Origin: Zavarzinia aquatilis
Lineage (GTDB): Bacteria > Pseudomonadota > Alphaproteobacteria > Zavarziniales > Zavarziniaceae
Length of the DNA stretch: 64,000 nucleotides
NCBI RefSeq assembly: GCF_003173035.1
Contig: NZ_QGLE01000002.1
Location: 496,001-560,000, forward strand
Reading direction: 5' to 3'
Made by a program: the position numbers and the translations under genes. Under the pieces are notes generated by a model. The model ran no database searches. It saw nothing but the letters and a program-made list of their open reading frames with translations, and was not told the origin of the DNA. Positions within the stretch are counted from its first letter, which is position 1; each line of letters begins with the position of its first letter. Below are positions 25,749-34,740 of this stretch, in pieces.

Positions 25749-26288
25749 TCAACGGACAGTGTCTGCAGGCAGAAGCAGGGCGATATCGGGCGGCGCGCCT
25801 GGCCCCGTTTCCCAGCCCTGCGTCGCCATCAAGGCGCGGTCGCGCAGCAACTGCTCACGCGACTGGGCCAGGATTGGGGCTTGCAGGCGCTCGAATTCCG
25901 CGGTGCTTGCCTGCGGGGCAACCCTGTCGATCACCTGGGCGAGGGCGGCATTCAACCGGCGCAGGCCACCGCACAAATCCTCCGGTCCGGCCTGACAACG
26001 GGCAAGCAGATCGCGACCGGCCTGCAGGGCCGCCGTCAGGTCCGCCGCCGCCTCGGGCCAGGGAGCCATCGCTTCCGCCAGACCATCGCAACAGTCGAGC
26101 AGGCGGGACAATTCGTCCCGGTCGAAGGCGAATTGCAGCGGCAGCTGGCACGCCATCAGTTTCAACATGCCGACGACGAGGCGGCCCTGTTCGGCCGCGA
26201 GGCCCTGCCCGGCCGGGATCGCCGGCAGGATGGTGTCTTCCAGCGCCTTGATCATGCTGGATATCTGGACATCGGGACGCATCTGCAT
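25749..26288 (-). CDS. Small alpha-helical protein of unknown function
   Basis: 179 residues, almost entirely helical and rich in Ala and Leu, without signal peptide or recognisable motif. It lies two bases downstream of the phosphotransferase stop, so it is very probably co-translated with it. The pairing suggests a partner or modulator of that enzyme. Confidence 0.65.
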   Translation of the reverse strand: MQMRPDVQISSMIKALEDTILPAIPAGQGLAAEQGRLVVGMLKLMACQLPLQFAFDRDELSRLLDCCDGLAEAMAPWPEAAADLTAALQAGRDLLARCQAGPEDLCGGLRRLNAALAQVIDRVAPQASTAEFERLQAPILAQSREQLLRDRALMATQGWETGPGAPPDIALLLPADTVR

Positions 26289-26290
26289 GA

Positions 26291-27508
26291 TCAGGCCCCC
26301 TTTTCCAGCTGGTCGCGCATGTCGTCCAGGATCGTGTAACCGATACCGATCAGCCAGGCGACCAGCACATCCTGATGAGTCTTGCCGGCACGGGCGACCC
26401 GGTAACCGGTGGCGAGCAGGAGGACGACGAGACTGAAGGCGTTGTAAACCTTGTGCCAGTGCAGCGATTTCGGCTGGACTGTCAGACCCGAGGCTATCTC
26501 ATAAGCCTCGAAGAAGGCTGCCTCCGGCATCATTGAACAGATCAGCGGCGTACTGCCGTCGTCGGCCGGGGTCGAGAAGGCCCGGCTGGTGGTCCAGGCC
26601 AGATCCTGGTGACGGTCGCCGATCCGCCCCAGTTCCCAGTCCAGCCAGGCGGAAATCCGGCCGTCCTCCTCGGTGAACAGGAAATTGCCCAGGCGATAGT
26701 CGGCATGAACGATCGATGCCCGGTCGAGTGGCGGCATGTTCCGGCGCAGCCAGGCCGCGGCGAGGCGCAGCAGCGGAATATCCTCGTCGCCATCCTCCGC
26801 CCACACACGCTCCCACCAGTCGAGACCCCAAGCGGCACATTCCGTGGTCCCGGTTGCCGGACGGTCGAAGGCGGAGAGATCGGCGCCCGAGAAGTCGACC
26901 GTATGGATACGCGCGAGATGCTCGACGAATTGGGGCGCCAACCGCGCCCGCAGATCGGCATTCAGCACCGAGCCGACACCGGAAACCCGGTCGCCGTCGT
27001 GCCGCGGCTTGGCGACACCGGGTGCGAAGCCGTAGACGAGACCTGGATAGGGCAGGAAATCACCATCCTCGTCGCACCAGAAGACCGGCGGCACGGGCAC
27101 CACGCCCTCCATCGCCCTGATCAGCTGGAATTCGCGCAAACGGCTGGTCTCCACGATGGATTCGGCCGGTTCCATGCGCAGGACCATGGCGGTGCGCTCC
27201 CGCCCCACCCCCGGCCGATCCCATTCGAGGGTGAAGGCGACCTGCAATTTCGACGCCCCACCCCAGAGCCAGCGCGTATCGCGAATGGCGAAGCCGCCGC
27301 CGATGCGGGCGGCCAACAGCCGCCCCAGCGCCGCTTCCATTTCCTCGAGTGCCAGCGGCCGGAAACCTGGGCCGGCCCGCCGTTCCAGTTTGCGGGTCAG
27401 CAGACGGTCGATATGCCCCTCGGTCCGGTAACGGCGTCGCAAGGCAGCGATCCAGGCCGGCGAAGGCCTTGCCTTGTCGACCGCGGGCAATCTGTACATT
27501 TCGTTCAT
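26291..27508 (-). CDS. Phosphotransferase-fold (APH) family protein
   Basis: 405 residues of the aminoglycoside-phosphotransferase / choline-kinase fold. The Brenner motif HADYRLGNFLF and the metal-binding DWELGRIGDRHQDLAW are intact, so it is probably an active kinase that phosphorylates a small hydroxylated molecule. The N-terminal GGASKLQVAFTLEW is the nucleotide loop region. Relatives in lipid catabolic clusters (ACAD10-like) phosphorylate hydroxy-acids or similar. First gene of a three-gene leftward operon, divergent from the LuxR regulator at 27697. Confidence 0.85.
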   Translation of the reverse strand: MNEMYRLPAVDKARPSPAWIAALRRRYRTEGHIDRLLTRKLERRAGPGFRPLALEEMEAALGRLLAARIGGGFAIRDTRWLWGGASKLQVAFTLEWDRPGVGRERTAMVLRMEPAESIVETSRLREFQLIRAMEGVVPVPPVFWCDEDGDFLPYPGLVYGFAPGVAKPRHDGDRVSGVGSVLNADLRARLAPQFVEHLARIHTVDFSGADLSAFDRPATGTTECAAWGLDWWERVWAEDGDEDIPLLRLAAAWLRRNMPPLDRASIVHADYRLGNFLFTEEDGRISAWLDWELGRIGDRHQDLAWTTSRAFSTPADDGSTPLICSMMPEAAFFEAYEIASGLTVQPKSLHWHKVYNAFSLVVLLLATGYRVARAGKTHQDVLVAWLIGIGYTILDDMRDQLEKGA

Positions 27509-27696
27509 CTCGTGTCCTCACCCTTGCCGGTGCTCCGTCACCGGCCCTGTCCGGCGGGATCTGCGTCCCGCTTGGCCCGTGCAGGATAGGTTGGGCCGGA
27601 ACGCGAAAACCCATCCTCGCGGCGGGGGTGGAGGCCGGCCCGGATCGGTAGAGTACGGACAGGAAACGCTGACCCCTAAGGTGCGGAGACACCGAG

Positions 27697-30417
27697 ATGG
27701 CGCGGAAAGAACAGATTCAGAACCGCAACATGGGTGAAGGCCGGCACGAGCCGCCCGTATTCATGTTCACCCCTGTCGATCTGGCGGCGCTCGGCAGCCT
27801 CGCCAGCCCGGCGGGCCTGTCGCACAAGGCTGTGGCTTTCGCCGCCCCGGCCGGCTTCGGCAAGACGCTTCAGATGGCGCGCATCCACGAGACGCTGCGG
27901 CAAGCCGGGCATGATTGCCGCTGGCTCTCGCTCAGGGAACAGGAGCAGAGTGTCGATGCCCTGCTCTCGGCCCTGGTTTCTCTGATCACACCCGGCGGCG
28001 CCCCCCGCCATCCGACCGAGGCCCTGTTCAGCGGCGAGCCGCTGGACAAGCAGATCGAGCGCTGTCTCGCCCCGCTTGCCCAGGCGGGCCGTCCCGTCAC
28101 CATCTTCATCGACAATCTCAATTTCTGCTACGATCCCGGCCTGCCCAGGCTGCTGAACCGCCTGCTGTTCGACACGGACCGCGCCGTCCGGCTGGTGCTG
28201 GGTAGCATACTGCCGCTGCCGCTGGACCGGACGCGCGCCCGGCTGGAAGGCCATCTGCTCGAAATCGGACCTGCCGACCTGTCCTTTTCAAGGGCCGAGG
28301 TCACCGCCGTCCTGGGCGACAGGCTCTGCGAACAAATCGAAAGGGATGGCATCGCGAAAGTCGTCACGCTGACCGAAGGATGGCCAGCGGCCGTCCGCCT
28401 GTTCCACATCATGCTGGAGCGCGCGGCCGTCCCCCGCGAGGCACTCGCCGCCATCGCCGGTCCGGACGAGAACATTGCCAGCCTGCTGAACGACCGTGTG
28501 TTGTCCAGTTTCGATGATGCCTCGCGGCTTTTTATCGTCGGCCTCGGCCAGTTCGACCGCTTCTGTCTCGAGTTGTGCCGCGACGTGGGCGGCGGCGTGG
28601 TCGCCGACAAGGTTCTCGGTCAACTGATCACGGGCAATATCCTGATCGCCCCGCTCGATCCGGATCGACGCTGGTATCGCTTTCACGGCCTGTTCCGCGA
28701 TCACCTGCGGCAGGAGGGCCTCAGGCTGATCCCGCCCGACGCGCGGCGCGCGCTTCACTGCAGGGCCGCCGTCTGGTTTGGTGGACAAGGGCTTTGGCAG
28801 GAGGCCATCGAACACGGCCTTGCCGCCCACGATCTCGACTTCGCCGAAAACTTGCTGGAATCCCTGGCCGCCCGTTTCGTGCGGAACAAGGGCGATGTCC
28901 TCAACTTCATCCGCTGGATGGAGACGCTTCAAGAATGGGGCCGAGGCGCGACACCCGAAGCTTCCTATTGGTACACTTGGGCGCTGGCCCTGTGCCGGCG
29001 CTATGACGACGCCCGGCGCCACGCCGACCGCATGGCCGGGTCCACCGGAAACACAGCGCCCGATCTCGACCAGCGCCTGACCATGCTGCGCGTCTCGCTC
29101 GACAGCATCGCTGACCGCATGGCCGAAGCCAGCGATGGCGCGCGGCGCTGGATTGACCGCCGCGCCGGTCCCTCCGACCCGTTCGACGGCACTGCCGCTC
29201 ATTGCATCGTCGCCTATCACCTGACCGCCAGTTTCGCCTTCGCCGACGCGCGCCGGATCCTCGTCGCGGCGCGGGAAGCCGCCTGCCAGTCCGGCAGCGC
29301 CTATGTCCAGGGCTGGGCCGCCGCCTACAGCGCGCTCGTCACCATCTGCGAGGGCCGGCTGGACATCGGCCATCACGAACTGGGCGCCGCGCTGGGCCGG
29401 GCCCGTGCCGGCCTCGGCGAAGACGGCGGCATTACCGGCACCCTCGCGCTGATGCAGGCCAAATGCGCCCTCGAACTCGGCCGCGACGACGAAGCCCGGC
29501 GATTGCTCGACTATGGCTTGCCGACGGCGCGGACGCATGGCTTTCTCGAATCCGCCGCCTGCGGCCTCGAGGCGGCAGTTAAACTCGCTCCGGCCGATGG
29601 CGGGGACAGCGCCCTGTCCCTGGCCAACCTGAGGGATGTGACGACCGCCTATCCTTCCCGCCTATCGGACATGCTGTCGTGTTTCGTGGTCCGCCGCCTC
29701 CTCGAGCGGGACGATGTCGAGGCCGCGACGGCGGAAGCCCAACGCTCCGGTCTCGTCGGCAAGGCCCGCGTCACAGGGGTCATGGCCACGGTCTGGTCTC
29801 GCCTGCCCCTGATGCGCGACCTGATAAGGATCACGGAGACAGAATTGATGATCGGGGCCGGACGCCTGAAACAGGCACTGCCCCGGCTCGACGCCGACCT
29901 GCGTCAGAGCCGGCTGGAAGGCCGGGCGGCGCGGGCGGTCGAGCTCGCCCTGCTACGCGGCATCGTCGCCAGCCGGCTCGACCAGCGCGACCAGATGCTG
30001 CGCAGCCTCACGCTGGCGCTGCGGCTGGCGACGCCGGCGCGATTGCTGCGGCCCTTCCTTGTGCGGGCGGAGGCCCTCGTTCGCTGCTTCGAGGCGGTTG
30101 GCCTTGGCGAATGGGCATTTCCCTCGCCGGACGAACGCGGCTTCTTCCTCCAGGTCTGCCGTGCCCTGCCGTCAGCGCCGAAAGGCCTGCACGATCTGTC
30201 GGCTGGTCCGACCCTTCTCGCGCCGCTGACGCGGCGCGAAATGGAACTCGTCACGCTCATGGCTTCCGGCCTCAGCAATCGTCAGATGGCCGAGCGAATC
30301 AATCTCTCCGTCCCCACGGTGAAATGGCACCAGAACAATCTCTACGCCAAACTGAATGTGGGCAACCGCCAGGCCGCGCTCGCCAGCGCGAAAGCCCTCA
30401 ACCTTCTGCGGGAGTGA
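27697..30417 (+). CDS. MalT-like large LuxR-family regulator
   Basis: 906 residues. The P-loop APAGFGKT (residues 50-57) starts an NTPase domain of the STAND class like MalT; the middle 350-780 is helical and repeat-like, as in TPR domains; the C-terminal 845-905 is a LuxR helix-turn-helix (LTRREMELVTLMASGLSNRQMAERI, then VPTVKWHQNNLYAKLNVGNR). Such regulators bind ATP and an inducer, oligomerise and activate transcription. The start at 27697 is preferred; ATG 27730 is possible. It is divergent from the phosphotransferase operon and convergent with TetR; either neighbouring operon may be its target. Confidence 0.88.
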   Translation: MARKEQIQNRNMGEGRHEPPVFMFTPVDLAALGSLASPAGLSHKAVAFAAPAGFGKTLQMARIHETLRQAGHDCRWLSLREQEQSVDALLSALVSLITPGGAPRHPTEALFSGEPLDKQIERCLAPLAQAGRPVTIFIDNLNFCYDPGLPRLLNRLLFDTDRAVRLVLGSILPLPLDRTRARLEGHLLEIGPADLSFSRAEVTAVLGDRLCEQIERDGIAKVVTLTEGWPAAVRLFHIMLERAAVPREALAAIAGPDENIASLLNDRVLSSFDDASRLFIVGLGQFDRFCLELCRDVGGGVVADKVLGQLITGNILIAPLDPDRRWYRFHGLFRDHLRQEGLRLIPPDARRALHCRAAVWFGGQGLWQEAIEHGLAAHDLDFAENLLESLAARFVRNKGDVLNFIRWMETLQEWGRGATPEASYWYTWALALCRRYDDARRHADRMAGSTGNTAPDLDQRLTMLRVSLDSIADRMAEASDGARRWIDRRAGPSDPFDGTAAHCIVAYHLTASFAFADARRILVAAREAACQSGSAYVQGWAAAYSALVTICEGRLDIGHHELGAALGRARAGLGEDGGITGTLALMQAKCALELGRDDEARRLLDYGLPTARTHGFLESAACGLEAAVKLAPADGGDSALSLANLRDVTTAYPSRLSDMLSCFVVRRLLERDDVEAATAEAQRSGLVGKARVTGVMATVWSRLPLMRDLIRITETELMIGAGRLKQALPRLDADLRQSRLEGRAARAVELALLRGIVASRLDQRDQMLRSLTLALRLATPARLLRPFLVRAEALVRCFEAVGLGEWAFPSPDERGFFLQVCRALPSAPKGLHDLSAGPTLLAPLTRREMELVTLMASGLSNRQMAERINLSVPTVKWHQNNLYAKLNVGNRQAALASAKALNLLRE

Positions 30418-31101
30418 TCAATGGCCTCGGCCCGCCGCGAGGGGATGATCGAAGCCGATGCTGGTGATGCTCTGGATCAGGTGATCAATCAGGCGATCAA
30501 TGGCGCTTTCCTCGCCGCCGGCAAAACGGAACAGAGCCACCGTGTGGCCGCCGCCGACGAAAAGCTGTGCTCCGGCCCCGGGATCGAGGCCGGCTGACAG
30601 TTCGCCAGACCGGCGCCCGCGTTCCAATGCGCCGCGAACGATGGCATACAGGCGCTCCTGCATCTGCAGATAGCGCGGCCAGACATCGGCCCGAAAACCA
30701 GTGCTCCAGTCGAGCCAGATCTTGACCACGTCGGGATCGTCCTGCGCTGCCTTGTCGAAGCCGCGCACCATGATGGTCAGGGCTTCCCGTGCAGAAACCT
30801 CGGCGATGCGAGGGTCGGCGAGGATCGCCAGCAAGTGTTTCTCCACCTCGACCAGCGTCTCCGCGACCAGATCCTCCCGCGTGCGAAAGTAGGAATGGAC
30901 CGCGGGGACCGAAACCCCTGCCCGCTCGGCGACATGAGCGTGCGTGGCCCGGGCGATGCCATGTTCTGCAAAAGCGGCGAAAGCGCAGCGGATCAGCTGC
31001 GCCCGGCGTTGAGCCGGAGGCAGGCGGGTTCTCGAAATACTACGGGTCATGTCCAAGGGGGGCTGAGCTTCCATCGGTGTCTTGGCTTCAGTGTGCCGCA
31101 T
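30418..31101 (-). CDS. TetR-family regulator
   Basis: About 227 residues if it starts at ATG 31101; ATG 31074 or 31050 would also work and none has a strong ribosome-binding site. The helix-turn-helix is in AEHGIARATHAHVAERAGVS followed by VPAVHSYFRTREDLVAETL. Its stop abuts the stop of the LuxR gene. It diverges from the CYP153 gene across an AT-rich region full of inverted repeats (31133-31178), so it probably represses the P450 operon and itself until an alkane or fatty ligand binds. Confidence 0.85.
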   Translation of the reverse strand: MRHTEAKTPMEAQPPLDMTRSISRTRLPPAQRRAQLIRCAFAAFAEHGIARATHAHVAERAGVSVPAVHSYFRTREDLVAETLVEVEKHLLAILADPRIAEVSAREALTIMVRGFDKAAQDDPDVVKIWLDWSTGFRADVWPRYLQMQERLYAIVRGALERGRRSGELSAGLDPGAGAQLFVGGGHTVALFRFAGGEESAIDRLIDHLIQSITSIGFDHPLAAGRGH

Positions 31102-31132
31102 TCCAGCCGGCAGCGAAACCGTTCGCAAAATA

Positions 31133-31178
31133 TTATTGACTAAATACTCAATATCATTATTGATATTTTAATCAATAA
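31133..31178. promoter_or_regulatory. Overlapping inverted repeats, likely TetR operator and P450 promoter
   Basis: AATATCA (31150-31156) and TGATATT (31161-31167) form perfect 7-bp arms around TTAT. TTATTGA (31133-31139) and TCAATAA (31172-31178) make a wider pair. The region is very AT-rich against high-GC surroundings and lies between the divergent TetR and CYP153 genes. Confidence 0.6.
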
Positions 31179-31206
31179 GGCACGGCAAGCCACAGGGAGG
31201 AACCAT

Positions 31207-32463
31207 ATGGATATCGCCGTCTCCGACATCGAACGCGCGCGCAGCATCCCTCTGGACAAGATCGACGTCAGCGCCCCCGATCTCTACCTGCGGGACGCGG
31301 CCCATCCCTATTTCGCCCGCCTGCGGAACGAAGCCCCCGTGCATTACTGCCGCGAAAGCCTTTATGGCCCCTACTGGTCGGTCACGAAGTTCAACGACAT
31401 CGTCGAGATCGACACCAACCACAAGGTCTTCTCGTCGGACGCCAGCGTCGGCAGCTTCGTGCTCGACGACACGACGCTGAACCCGGTCGAGGGCGGCATT
31501 TATCTGCCCAATTTCCTCGGCATGGACCCGCCGAAACACGATATCCATCGCCAGACCGTCAGCCCCATCGTCGCCCCGCAGAATCTCGCCAATCTGGAAG
31601 GCCTGATCCGCCAGCGGACGCGCGGCGTACTGGACGGATTGCCGGTCGGCGTGCCGTTCAACTGGGTCGACAGGGTCTCAATCGAACTGACCACCATGAT
31701 GCTGGCGACCCTGTTCGACTTTCCCTTCGACGAGCGACGCAAACTCACCCGCTGGTCGGACGTCGTGACAACCCGCCCTGGCGACGGCGTCGTTGACAGC
31801 TGGGAACAGCGTAATCAGGAACTCTACGAATGCGCCGCCTATTTCCAGCGCCTCTGGGCCGAGCGGGCGGCGGCGGCGCCGCGGCCGGACCTGATCTCCA
31901 TGCTCGCGCATTCCCCGGCCATGCGGACGATGTCACCGGAGGAGTTTCTCGGCACGCTCGCCCTCCTGATCGTCGGCGGTAATGACACGACCCGCAATTC
32001 GATGTCGGGCGGCGTTCTCGCCCATCACTTGTTTCCGGCCGAATGGTCCAGGGTCAAGGCGGACCGCGCGCTAATCCCGAACATGGTTTCGGAAATCATC
32101 CGCTGGCAGACCCCCATCGCCCACATGCGGCGCACGGCGCTTGCCGATTTCGAGTTCAGGGGCCAGCACATCCGCAAGGGAGACAAGGTGGTGATGTGGT
32201 ACCTCTCGGGGAACCGGGACGACAGCGTGATCGACCGGCCCTTCGATTTCGTCGCCGACCGCCCGCGCGCGCGCCATCACCTGTCCTTCGGCTTTGGCAT
32301 CCACCGCTGCCTCGGCAACCGGTTGGCCGAGCTGCAACTGCGCATCCTCTGGGAAGAAGTATTCGAGCGTTTCAGCGCCATCGAAGTCGTCGGCACGCCT
32401 GTCCGCATTCCTTCCAACCTCGTGCGCGGCTACGCCGACCTCCCGGTCGTCGTTCACGCCTGA
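31207..32463 (+). CDS. Cytochrome P450, CYP153 family alkane/fatty-acid terminal hydroxylase
   Basis: 418 residues of a soluble bacterial P450. I-helix GGNDTTRNS (257-265), ExxR motif EIIR (296-299) and heme loop [12 protein letters not shown] with Cys368 are intact. Stretches [34 protein letters not shown] and [14 protein letters not shown] followed by FGFGIHRC closely match CYP153 as I know it, a family that hydroxylates the terminal carbon of alkanes, alicyclics and fatty acids. The operon continues with a ferredoxin and a GMC alcohol oxidoreductase, the common CYP153 arrangement. A GGGAGG site precedes ATG 31207. Confidence 0.92.
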   Translation: MDIAVSDIERARSIPLDKIDVSAPDLYLRDAAHPYFARLRNEAPVHYCRESLYGPYWSVTKFNDIVEIDTNHKVFSSDASVGSFVLDDTTLNPVEGGIYLPNFLGMDPPKHDIHRQTVSPIVAPQNLANLEGLIRQRTRGVLDGLPVGVPFNWVDRVSIELTTMMLATLFDFPFDERRKLTRWSDVVTTRPGDGVVDSWEQRNQELYECAAYFQRLWAERAAAAPRPDLISMLAHSPAMRTMSPEEFLGTLALLIVGGNDTTRNSMSGGVLAHHLFPAEWSRVKADRALIPNMVSEIIRWQTPIAHMRRTALADFEFRGQHIRKGDKVVMWYLSGNRDDSVIDRPFDFVADRPRARHHLSFGFGIHRCLGNRLAELQLRILWEEVFERFSAIEVVGTPVRIPSNLVRGYADLPVVVHA

Positions 32464-32490
32464 AGCCAATCCCAGCGGAGAGCGACGCTC

Positions 32491-32811
32491 ATGGTCAAGA
32501 TCACCTATATCAGCCACGCGGGCGAAGCCCGTCTTGTTGAAGCCGCCTCGGGGCAATCGGCCATGGAGGCCGCTGTCCACCATAATATCGCCGGCATCGA
32601 CGGCGATTGCGGCGGCGTCATCGCCTGCGGCACCTGTCACGTCCATGTCGACGGCACCTGGACCGACCGCCTCGCCCCGCCCGGCGAGAAGGAACGCGAC
32701 ATGCTGGCCTATATCGACAATGCACGACCGAACAGCCGCCTGTGCTGCCAGATCGTCCTTGGCGAAGAGCTGGACGGGCTCGTGCTGCATCTGCCAATCG
32801 CCCAACACTGA
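32491..32811 (+). CDS. Adrenodoxin-type [2Fe-2S] ferredoxin
   Basis: 106 residues. Cys40, Cys46, Cys49 and Cys86 have the C-x5-C-x2-C-x36-C spacing of adrenodoxin/putidaredoxin-type ferredoxins (CGGVIACGTC and LCC). It supplies electrons to the P450 27 bases upstream. A dedicated ferredoxin reductase is not found in this operon, which differs from the full CYP153 three-component set. Confidence 0.93.
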   Translation: MVKITYISHAGEARLVEAASGQSAMEAAVHHNIAGIDGDCGGVIACGTCHVHVDGTWTDRLAPPGEKERDMLAYIDNARPNSRLCCQIVLGEELDGLVLHLPIAQH

Positions 32812-32821
32812 GCCCGCGACC

Positions 32822-34420
32822 ATGCCCGACTATGTCATCGTTGGCGCCGGTTCTGCCGGCTGCGTGCTGGCCAACCGGCTGAGCGCCGACCCTTCCATCC
32901 ATGTCACCCTGATCGAGGCCGGCGGGCGCGATCGCTCCTTTCTCTACCGGATACCCGCAGGTTTCTTCGCCCTGATGAAATCCGGAAAGGGCAACTGGAA
33001 CTACGAGACCGTGCCTCAGCCGGGCCTCGGCGGCCGCACCATGTATTTCCCGCGTGGCAAGGTGTTGGGCGGCAGTTCGTCGATCAACGGCCTTGTCGTT
33101 TCACGCGGCAACCCGGGTGATTACGACCGCTGGTCCCAACTCGGCAACCCGGGCTGGTCCTTTCGGGATTGCCTGCCCGATTTCCGCCGGATCGAGGCCT
33201 ATGCCGAAGGCGATCCCGAATGGCGAGGACAGGCCGGTCCGATCACCGTATCGCTTACACCGGTCGAGGCGATGAATCCGATCTCGCGCGCCTTCATCGA
33301 AGGCGGCCGACAAGCGGGCTTTCCCCTCAACCGCGACGTCAACGCCGCCAATCCACACGGCATGGCACAGATGCAGGGCAATTACGCCCATGGCGAGCGC
33401 CAGAGCGCTGCGGCCCGTTACCTCCGGCCGGCGCTGACGCGGCCCAATCTCAGGGTGATAACTGGGGCACTGGTCACCCGTGTCGTCGTTCGGGCGGGGC
33501 GGGCCGTCGCTGTCGAATACCGGCATGGAGGCCGACTGAACACGGTCGAAGCCGAACGCGAAGTCATTCTGGCCGGAGGCGCGGTCAACTCACCGCAACT
33601 TCTGCAACTGTCGGGGATAGGCGATCCAGGCGACCTCCGGCCCCACGGCATCCGGGTGATCGCGGAATTGCCGGGGGTCGGAAGGAATCTTCGAGATCAC
33701 CTCGCCATCTCGCTCAAACAGCGCCTGAAACAACCCATATCTCTGCTCTCTGGCCTGAAACCCTTGGCGATGGCGCGGGCCCTCGGCCAGTATCTGCTGT
33801 TTCGCGGCGGCCCGGCGGCGGTCAGCGCGCTGGAGGCCTGGGCCCACCTCAAGTCCCGCGAGGGCCTCGAATACCCGGACTTGCAGCTTTATTGCGTGCC
33901 CCTGATGTACAACGACCACGGACGCGATGTGATCCCCGTCGAAGGCTTCATGACGACTATCACGGGCCTGCGCTCTGAAAGTTGCGGAAGGATCGCCATC
34001 CGTTCCGCCGATCCCGCCGAAGCCCCGGCTATCGACCCACGATATCTCTCGGCCTCCGAGGATCTGCGCGTATTGCGTGACGGCATCCGTCTGTCGCGCC
34101 GGATCGTCGCGCAGCCGGCCTTCGATGCCTTCCGGGGCGACGAATATGCCCCCGGCGCGGCTTGCACCTCCGATCAGGAGCTCGATCACTATATCCGCGA
34201 CCAAGCGGCAACGCTTTATCATCCCGTCGGAACTTGCCGCATGGGATCAGACGACAAGGCTGTGGTCGATCCACAGCTGAAGGTCAGAGGCATCGACGGC
34301 TTACGCGTTGTCGATGCCTCGGTAATGCCGGATATTGTCAGCGGCAACACCAACTTCCCGACCATGATGATCGCGGAAAAGGCGGCCCGTTCGATACTTG
34401 GCCAGACTGCCGGCCCCTGA
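32822..34420 (+). CDS. GMC-family alcohol dehydrogenase/oxidase (AlkJ/BetA-like)
   Basis: 532 residues from ATG 32822. The N-terminal FAD-binding motif VIVGAGSAGCVLANRLS, the GMC signature 1 region FPRGKVLGGSSSINGLV and signature 2 AGGAVNSPQLLQLSGIG are present, as is the C-terminal LYHPVGTCRMGSDD with the active-site His, and NTNFPTMMIAEKAA. The likely job is oxidation of the primary alcohol made by the P450 to an aldehyde. Last gene of the operon. Confidence 0.92.
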   Translation: MPDYVIVGAGSAGCVLANRLSADPSIHVTLIEAGGRDRSFLYRIPAGFFALMKSGKGNWNYETVPQPGLGGRTMYFPRGKVLGGSSSINGLVVSRGNPGDYDRWSQLGNPGWSFRDCLPDFRRIEAYAEGDPEWRGQAGPITVSLTPVEAMNPISRAFIEGGRQAGFPLNRDVNAANPHGMAQMQGNYAHGERQSAAARYLRPALTRPNLRVITGALVTRVVVRAGRAVAVEYRHGGRLNTVEAEREVILAGGAVNSPQLLQLSGIGDPGDLRPHGIRVIAELPGVGRNLRDHLAISLKQRLKQPISLLSGLKPLAMARALGQYLLFRGGPAAVSALEAWAHLKSREGLEYPDLQLYCVPLMYNDHGRDVIPVEGFMTTITGLRSESCGRIAIRSADPAEAPAIDPRYLSASEDLRVLRDGIRLSRRIVAQPAFDAFRGDEYAPGAACTSDQELDHYIRDQAATLYHPVGTCRMGSDDKAVVDPQLKVRGIDGLRVVDASVMPDIVSGNTNFPTMMIAEKAARSILGQTAGP

Positions 34421-34444
34421 CCGGGATCGCTGCCGCGATCCCGG
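34421..34444. terminator. Hairpin after the P450 operon
   Basis: CCGGGATCGC and GCGATCCCGG pair perfectly over ten bases around TGCC, starting on the base after the GMC stop. No T-run follows, so it is a possible, not certain, terminator. Confidence 0.5.
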
Positions 34445-34509
34445 CGACCAGCCAGACATGTTCTGGCCGTACGGCCTGCCAGGTCGACGAATCGCAGCCA
34501 GGTCAAGCC

Positions 34510-34719
34510 TCACGCAAGATCCGAGCCCTGCAGCCTGTTCGGCGCGGGGGCTTTGAACTGGAGATTTCGACGACCCAATGGGCTGGGCGCCGACTTGTCC
34601 GGGACCATCGTGCGGATCGGCCTCCCGCGAATGATGCTCTGCCGGCTCATCAACCTCATCAGCTCGCCGGCGGCGCAACGGGCGACATAAAATCTCGCCA
34701 CGGTCGCCGCCTCCAACAC
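34510..34719 (-). mobile_element. IS3-family transposase (OrfB) remnant
   Basis: A 69-residue leftward open stretch whose translation (VARFYVARCAAGELMRLMSR, IIRGRPIRTM, DKSAPSPLGRRNLQFKAPAPNRL) resembles the segment just before the DDE domain of IS3-family OrfB, which typically reads VARLMR, IRG, APCPLDRVNRQF and PNxLWVSD. The frame breaks immediately where WVSDF would follow (LQGSDLA). It fills part of the 320-base gap between the P450 operon and the Rieske operon; the rest of that gap holds nothing I can identify. Confidence 0.6.
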
Positions 34720-34740
34720 GGGGAATGGTGTTTGTCCGCT

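Noticed and set aside
32294-32821. Upstream extension of the GMC oxidoreductase through the ferredoxin gene
   Set aside because: The FAD motif begins right after ATG 32822, and the extension overlaps the ferredoxin and P450 genes in another frame.
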